Shown here: one piece after another, positions 59,111 through 64,000 of the stretch | Layout of the letters: every line of letters begins with the position of its first letter | Position numbering within the stretch: the stretch's first letter is position 1 | From: CAYYFX01 sp964471155 | GTDB taxonomy: Bacteria; ARS69 | Assembly: GCA_964471155.1 (NCBI GenBank) | Contig: CAYYFX010000002.1 | Coordinates: 35,520 to 99,519 of the forward strand | Length of the DNA: 64,000 nt | Direction: 5' to 3' | Position numbers and translations under genes: made by a program | The notes under the pieces: generated by a model | What the model was told of the DNA's origin: nothing | Seen by the model: the letters and a program-made list of their open reading frames with translations, nothing else | Database searches by the model: none

Positions 59111-61981
59111 ATGGATCGCGCCCGCTGGCAGCGCATCGAGACCCTGCTGGACGAGTTGCTGGAGCTCGACGGGGACGCCCGGCTCGCGCGGCTGGAGGCT
59201 CTCGCGGGCGACGACGTGGAACTGCGCCGCGAGGTGGAGCGGCTGCTGGCCGCGGACTCGGATCCGGGGCGGGGCGTGCTGGACGGCGGCCTGGACCGGC
59301 TCGCCGATCCGCTGCTCGAGGACTCCGTGTCCGAGGCCGCCCCCGGGCGCCGCATCGGCCCGTACCGCGTGGCCGGCGAGCTCGGCCGCGGCGGCATGGG
59401 CCAGGTGCTCCTGGCCGAGCGGGCGGACGGGGACTTCGAACAGCGCGTGGCCCTCAAGATCGTCCGCGGCGGGCTGGACCGCGACGAGATCGCGCGGCGG
59501 TTCCGTCACGAACGTCGCATCCTCGCCCGGCTGCGCCACCCGAACATCGCCGCGCTGCACGACGGCGGCGTCACCGAGGACGGCCTCCCCTACTTCGCGA
59601 TGGAGTTCGTGGAAGGCACGCGCATCACGGACTACTGCGACGAGCACCGGCTGGACCTGGACGCGCGCGTCGCGCTGTTCGAGTCCGTGTGCCGCGCGGT
59701 GCAGCACGCGCACCGCAGCCTCGTGGTGCACCGCGACCTCAAGCCGGGCAACGTGCTCGTCACGCGCGACGGCACCGTCAAGCTGCTGGACTTCGGCATC
59801 GCGAAGGTCGTGGATCCCGACGCGGACGGGGAGGCCGAGGGGACGGCGGCCACGATGACCGCGCACCGCTTCTTCACGCCGGCGTACGCCGCGCCCGAGC
59901 AGGTGCTCGGTGAGCCCACGTCCACGCTGACGGACGTGTACTCCCTCGGCGTGCTGCTGTACGAGCTGCTCACCGGGCGCAATCCGCACGGCGACACCTC
60001 GCGCCGCGCGGACCTGGAGCGCTCCGTGGTGGAGACGGATCCCGCGTCCGCGAGCTCGGCCGTGACCGGGCCGGCCGCCGCCGCGCGCCGCGCCCGCCCG
60101 GAGACGCTGCGGCGCCGCCTGCGCGGCGACCTGGACAACATCCTGCAGAAGGCGCTGCGCAAGGAGCCGGAGGGGCGCTACGCGTCGGCGGAGGAGCTGC
60201 GCGCGGACCTCGAGCGCTGGCGCCGGCAGCTCCCCGTCGCCGCACGGCCCGCCACCTGGCGGTACCGCGCCGCGAAGTTCGCGCGCCGGCATCGCGCCGC
60301 GGCCGCCGCGCTGTCCGTGGGGACGGCGGCCGTGCTCCTGGGCGTGGCGGGCATCGCGTGGCAGGCCGGCGTCGCCGCGCGCGAGCGGGATCGCGCGCGC
60401 ACCGAGGCCGCGCACGCGCAGGCCGTGAAGGACTACCTGCTCGAGGTCTTCAGCGCGGCCGATCCCACCGCGGAGACCGGCGGCGACGTCACGGCGCGGG
60501 AGCTGGCGGAACGCGGCGTCGCGCGCCTGGACGAGCGGCTGAACGACGCGCCGGAGCTGCGTGCCGACCTCCCGGCCATGCTGGGAACCGTCTTCCTGCG
60601 TCTGGGCGCGTACGACCGCGCGGACTCGCTGCTCCACGCGGCGCTGGCGCAGTTCCGCGACGCGGACCGCCCCGGCGATGTCGTGGACATGCTGGTCCAC
60701 CTGATGGACGTCCGCCGCTGGCAGGGCCGCGTGGAGGATGCGGACGCCCTGGCCCGGGAGGCCGTCGCGCTCGGGACGGCGGCGCTTCCCGACGGCGACG
60801 CGCGCACGCTGAACGCGCGCTCCGCGCTCGGCACGGTCCAGCTCGAGCAGGGCCGGTACGAGGCGGCGGTGGCCACCTTCCGTGCCACCCTGGAGGTGGC
60901 CCGCCGCACCGAAGGTCCCGAGAGCGCGCGGACGGCGCTCGAGCTGACCAACCTGGGCACCGCGCTGCGCCAGACCGGCGACGTCGCCGGGTCGGCCGAG
61001 GCCTACCAGGAGGCGGTGCGGATCCGCCGAGGCCTGCAGCGCGAGCCGGGCGTGGAGGTCGGGCGTGTGCTCGGCTCCCTCGCGGACATCCTCGACGACC
61101 TCGACCGCGTCGAGGAGGCCGAGGCGGCCGGGCGCGAGGCGGTCGAGCTGCTCCGGCGCGAGTACGGCGAGAAGGGGCACGCGGAGCTTGCCATCGCGCT
61201 CTCGAACCTGGCGGGCGTGGTCCGGCGGCAGGGACGGTTCGAGGAGGCCGAAGCGCTCGGGCGCGAGGCCATCGCGGTGTCGGAGCGCTCGCTGGGGCCC
61301 GGGCACTTCTTCGTCGCGCAGGGCTGGAACAATCTCGGCGTGACGCTCGCGCAGGCCGGCGACCGGCGCGGCGCGACCGAGGCGTACGCGACCGCCGTGC
61401 GGCTGGCCCGCGCGTCCGAGGGACCGGATCATCCGCGACTGGCGTCCCTGCTCACGAACTGGGCGAACGCGCTCGTGGCCGACGAGCGCTTCGCGGACGC
61501 CGAGGCCACCTACACGGACGCGCTGCGGATCGCATCGCAACCGGGACAGGACCCGCTCACGACGGCCCATGTGCGGATGGGGCTCGCGAACGTGTATCGC
61601 AAGACCGGTCGCGCCGCGGACAGCGAACGGCTCCTGCGGCAGGTGTGGGACCTGCGCAAGTCCGCGCTCGGCGAGGGCCATTCCGCCGAGCTGCTGACGC
61701 GGGTCACGCTGGCGTCGCTCCTCGTCGAGCAGCGCCGCTTCGACGAGGCGCGGCCGTTGCTCGACACCGCCGTCGAGCTGGGCCGAGCCGGCGGCGCGGC
61801 CACGCGCAACCGTCTCGTGGCCGCACTCGAGGAGCGCGCCATCCTCGCCCGCGAGGCCGCCGAGCCGGCGGGACGGCAACGCGCGATCCTCGAGGCCCTC
61901 GTGGCGGAGCGGCGCGCGGCCGACGCGAACGATCCGCGGATTCCCGGACTCGAAGCGAGCCTCGCCGCTCTGGCGCCGTGA
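59111..61981 (+). CDS. Membrane Ser/Thr protein kinase with C-terminal TPRs
   Basis: 956 residues. Kinase domain (~85-360): GELGRGGMGQVLLAE (Gly loop), VALKIVRGG (Lys), VHRDLKPGNVL (catalytic Asp), LLDFGIAKV (DFG), AYAAPEQV (APE). One membrane helix (~395-415; SVGTAAVLLGVAGIAWQAG) then a long extracytoplasmic TPR array to the end (e.g. AVATFRATLEVARRTEGPES, SNLAGVVRRQGRFEEAEALG). Start follows GGAGGG. Divergent from the ECF sigma gene, likely regulating it by phosphorylation. Confidence 0.94.
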   Translation: MDRARWQRIETLLDELLELDGDARLARLEALAGDDVELRREVERLLAADSDPGRGVLDGGLDRLADPLLEDSVSEAAPGRRIGPYRVAGELGRGGMGQVLLAERADGDFEQRVALKIVRGGLDRDEIARRFRHERRILARLRHPNIAALHDGGVTEDGLPYFAMEFVEGTRITDYCDEHRLDLDARVALFESVCRAVQHAHRSLVVHRDLKPGNVLVTRDGTVKLLDFGIAKVVDPDADGEAEGTAATMTAHRFFTPAYAAPEQVLGEPTSTLTDVYSLGVLLYELLTGRNPHGDTSRRADLERSVVETDPASASSAVTGPAAAARRARPETLRRRLRGDLDNILQKALRKEPEGRYASAEELRADLERWRRQLPVAARPATWRYRAAKFARRHRAAAAALSVGTAAVLLGVAGIAWQAGVAARERDRARTEAAHAQAVKDYLLEVFSAADPTAETGGDVTARELAERGVARLDERLNDAPELRADLPAMLGTVFLRLGAYDRADSLLHAALAQFRDADRPGDVVDMLVHLMDVRRWQGRVEDADALAREAVALGTAALPDGDARTLNARSALGTVQLEQGRYEAAVATFRATLEVARRTEGPESARTALELTNLGTALRQTGDVAGSAEAYQEAVRIRRGLQREPGVEVGRVLGSLADILDDLDRVEEAEAAGREAVELLRREYGEKGHAELAIALSNLAGVVRRQGRFEEAEALGREAIAVSERSLGPGHFFVAQGWNNLGVTLAQAGDRRGATEAYATAVRLARASEGPDHPRLASLLTNWANALVADERFADAEATYTDALRIASQPGQDPLTTAHVRMGLANVYRKTGRAADSERLLRQVWDLRKSALGEGHSAELLTRVTLASLLVEQRRFDEARPLLDTAVELGRAGGAATRNRLVAALEERAILAREAAEPAGRQRAILEALVAERRAADANDPRIPGLEASLAALAP

Positions 61982-62115
61982 TGCGCGATCCGGCAGTCCG
62001 CATTCCGGACCTTGCACCCAGCTTCTTCGATCCCGACCGGCTTCCGTTCCGATCGGCTTCCCTCGCCCCCCGTCGGCCTCCTAGAATCCGGCCACCCCTA
62101 ACCGCGAGGTCGGCG

Positions 62116-63954
62116 ATGACCCGTCGCCCCGAAGTCGCGTCGATGCTGCCCGAGTCCTTCCGCACCACCGCCGTTCGATGCCCGGTCCTGCTCGCGCTCG
62201 TCTGCGTTCTCGCCGCCTCCCCGGCCGCGCGCGCCCAGGGCAATCCCGGCCCCGGCGACTGGGGCGACGCGCCCGAAGGCGTGATCGCCTACCCGGCGCT
62301 CGGCGTCGGCGGTCTGTTCCCGTCCTGCTTCGGCGGCCCCGCCGGATTCATCTGGCACGGCAACCCGGGCCTGCCGGCGGACATGTACTGGGGCTTCAAC
62401 GTGGACGACGAGATCGACGGCAACGCCGGCTTCTGCCCGCCGCCGCCCTACGAGCGCGACGAGTGCTGGGGCCCGTTCGACGGCGATGGCGGTCTCGCCT
62501 CGCCCGCGGGGACGTTCACGATCAACGCGGGCCTCGTGGTCCCGTGCGGGCCGTCGCCGCCGGTTGCCCTCGGGCTCACGTGCCAGGTGCTCACGATCTT
62601 CCCGGGCGGGCCCTTCGAGGCGAACCTCGTGAACAACTTCCCGGGGCCGGGCTACATCAACGTCCTCTTCGACTGGAACCAGGACGGCGTGTGGGCCGGC
62701 GCCGCCCCCTGCGCCGGGCTCGTGCCCGAGCACGCCATCGTGAACCTGCCCGTGCCGCCGCTCTACGTGGGACCGCTGAGCGGCCTTTCCCCGGGGCCGG
62801 TGCAGATCGGACCGAATCCGGGGTACGTGTGGGCGCGGCTCACCATCTCGAACCAGCCCGTGCCGCAGGGCTGGGACGGCAGCGGCCTCTTCGATCTCGG
62901 CGAGACCGAGGACTACCTGTTGCGCGTGGATGACTCCGGCCAGGCCGGCGAGTACGGCGACGCGCCGGAGGGAGCGCTGGCGTATCCCGCCAGCGGCGTG
63001 GCGGGCGAGTTCCCCACGTGCATCGCGGTGCTGCCGGCCGGGTTCGTGTTCCATGCCGCGAGCGGACAGAGCTACTTCGGTCCCTTCGTGGACTACGAGG
63101 GCGACGGCAACGCCACGACCTGTCCCCAGCCCCCGTACGATCTCGACGAGTGCGCCGCCGCGCCGGGCAACGACGCCGGGTTGCTCTTCCCCAGCGCGCT
63201 CTCGCTCACGAACACGGGCGCCATCGCCGTGTGTCCCAACGCGTCCCCGGGCGGCTGGACCGGGTGCTTCACGGCGCGCTGGGGCGTGGACGTGGACATC
63301 ACGGCGACGAACAACACGTCGGACGACCGCTACGTCAACGTCCTCGTGGACTGGGATGCGGACGGCAAGTGGACGACCGCGCTGCAGACCTGCCCGCAGG
63401 GGAGCGTGGTCGAGGAGCACGTGCTCGTCGACCTCGTGGTCCCGGCGGGCTTCAGCGGCGCCCTCTCCTCGCTGTCCCCGCCGGACTTCACGATCGGCGC
63501 CCCGCCCGATCAGCTCTGCTGGACGCGCTTCACCATCTCCGACGCCCCCGTGGGCCCCGGCTGGGACGGCGCGGCGAGCTTCGGCGACGGCGAGACCGAG
63601 GACTACCTCTTCCGCGTCGCGGCCCCGCCGGTGGACGCGCCCGAGCTGGGCGAAGCTCCGCGCGACGGCGCCGGCGCGCTGCGCGTGGAGTCCGTGCGGC
63701 CGAACCCGGCGCGCGCGGGCGGCGCATCGATCCGCTTCGCCACCGCGCACCGCGGCCGCGTGATGGTGGACGTGCACGACTCCGCCGGCCGCCGCGTGGC
63801 CCGCGTCCGCGAGGCGACGCTCGACGCCGGCGCGCACACCGTGGCCTGGGACGGGCGGGATGCCGCGGGCGCGCCCGTGACGCCGGGCGTGTACTTCGTG
63901 CACACCCGACTGGACGCGGAGGCGGTGACCGTGAAGCTCGTCGTCGTGCACTAG
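62116..63954 (+). CDS. Secreted GEVED-type repeat protein with FlgD C-terminal module
   Basis: 612 residues. Signal peptide (VRCPVLLALVCVLAASPAARA). Two ~300-residue repeats start GDWGDAPEGVIAYPALGV and YGDAPEGALAYPASGVAGEF and each ends GETEDYLxRV, the GEVED-type domain found in exported surface proteins; each also has a [YV]NVL.DWNxDG-like calcium-type strand (VLFDWNQDGVWAG; VLVDWDADGKWTT). FlgD module at the end (RPNPARAG, MVDVHDSAGRRVARVREATL, WDGRDAAGAPVTPGVYFVHT). GAGGT before ATG. Confidence 0.9.
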   Translation: MTRRPEVASMLPESFRTTAVRCPVLLALVCVLAASPAARAQGNPGPGDWGDAPEGVIAYPALGVGGLFPSCFGGPAGFIWHGNPGLPADMYWGFNVDDEIDGNAGFCPPPPYERDECWGPFDGDGGLASPAGTFTINAGLVVPCGPSPPVALGLTCQVLTIFPGGPFEANLVNNFPGPGYINVLFDWNQDGVWAGAAPCAGLVPEHAIVNLPVPPLYVGPLSGLSPGPVQIGPNPGYVWARLTISNQPVPQGWDGSGLFDLGETEDYLLRVDDSGQAGEYGDAPEGALAYPASGVAGEFPTCIAVLPAGFVFHAASGQSYFGPFVDYEGDGNATTCPQPPYDLDECAAAPGNDAGLLFPSALSLTNTGAIAVCPNASPGGWTGCFTARWGVDVDITATNNTSDDRYVNVLVDWDADGKWTTALQTCPQGSVVEEHVLVDLVVPAGFSGALSSLSPPDFTIGAPPDQLCWTRFTISDAPVGPGWDGAASFGDGETEDYLFRVAAPPVDAPELGEAPRDGAGALRVESVRPNPARAGGASIRFATAHRGRVMVDVHDSAGRRVARVREATLDAGAHTVAWDGRDAAGAPVTPGVYFVHTRLDAEAVTVKLVVVH

Positions 63955-64000
63955 GGCCGTCGCGCCGGACCGGGGTTTTCCGCGTGCGGGGCGTGGCCCC

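Noticed and set aside
1..64000. CRISPR arrays, insertion sequences, phage genes, tRNA or rRNA genes
   Set aside because: No repeat-spacer pattern, transposase, integrase or cloverleaf-like sequence with a CCA end was seen on reading; absence by eye is not proof for tRNAs.

Overview
The window is very GC-rich DNA (strong G/C bias at third codon positions) from a Gram-negative (diderm) bacterium. It encodes outer-membrane barrels, lipoproteins with lipoboxes, TolC and RND efflux, and an OmpA-like protein. Eight proteins, several of them large and secreted, end in the same FlgD/Ig-like C-terminal module (APNPF ... WDGRD ... GVYFVR). That combination, with two sigma-54 activators, an ECF sigma/Ser-Thr kinase pair and no recognisable plasmid or phage genes, fits an uncultured FCB-type lineage such as Ca. 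Eisenbacteria or Krumholzibacteriota. The placement is an inference. A 100-N scaffold gap at 42841-42940 shows this is a draft assembly, probably from a metagenome.

Layout. 1-4104: end of a FlgD-tailed secreted protein, a small lipoprotein, a membrane-fused spermidine-synthase-like protein with TPRs, a lipocalin and a probable serine-hydrolase remnant. 4120-12665: PerM-like transporter, two large secreted repeat proteins, an outer-membrane barrel, a tiny membrane protein, MgtC and another FlgD-tailed protein. 12797-23223: two RND efflux systems tail to tail. The second is an operon of NHLP-clan peptide, TolC, adaptor and permease, preceded by its own sigma-54 activator gene (23516-25639). 25845-30871: SGNH protein, AraC regulator, DmeF-type metal exporter, secreted esterase. 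31137-37078: acyl-CoA dehydrogenase, ETF:quinone oxidoreductase, EtfB and EtfA in one operon. 37233-41520: HypF, a YqjD/YqjE/YqjK-like operon, a haem lipoprotein. 41541-49010: DUF4382 lipoprotein, two barrels (one broken by the gap), lipoprotein/histidine kinase/NtrC-type regulator operon, OmpA-like and another lipoprotein. 49085-52360: cation exchanger plus release-factor-like protein, divergent from an NhaR-like regulator. 52463-63954: M6 protease, beta-strand-repeat surface protein, ECF sigma factor, Ser/Thr kinase with TPRs, GEVED-type surface protein.

Most interesting: a set of candidate sigma-54 (-24/-12) promoters, located by eye, lies in front of envelope genes: both strands at 10766-10807, 23256-23271, 39582-39704 (divergent pair), 42483-42689 (divergent pair) and 47440-47455. 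Two sigma-54 activators are encoded beside two of these sites. This looks like a sigma-54 envelope regulon that includes a peptide-plus-tripartite-efflux operon. A second class of genes has a TANNNT box exactly six bases before ATG and no Shine-Dalgarno, which suggests leaderless mRNAs.
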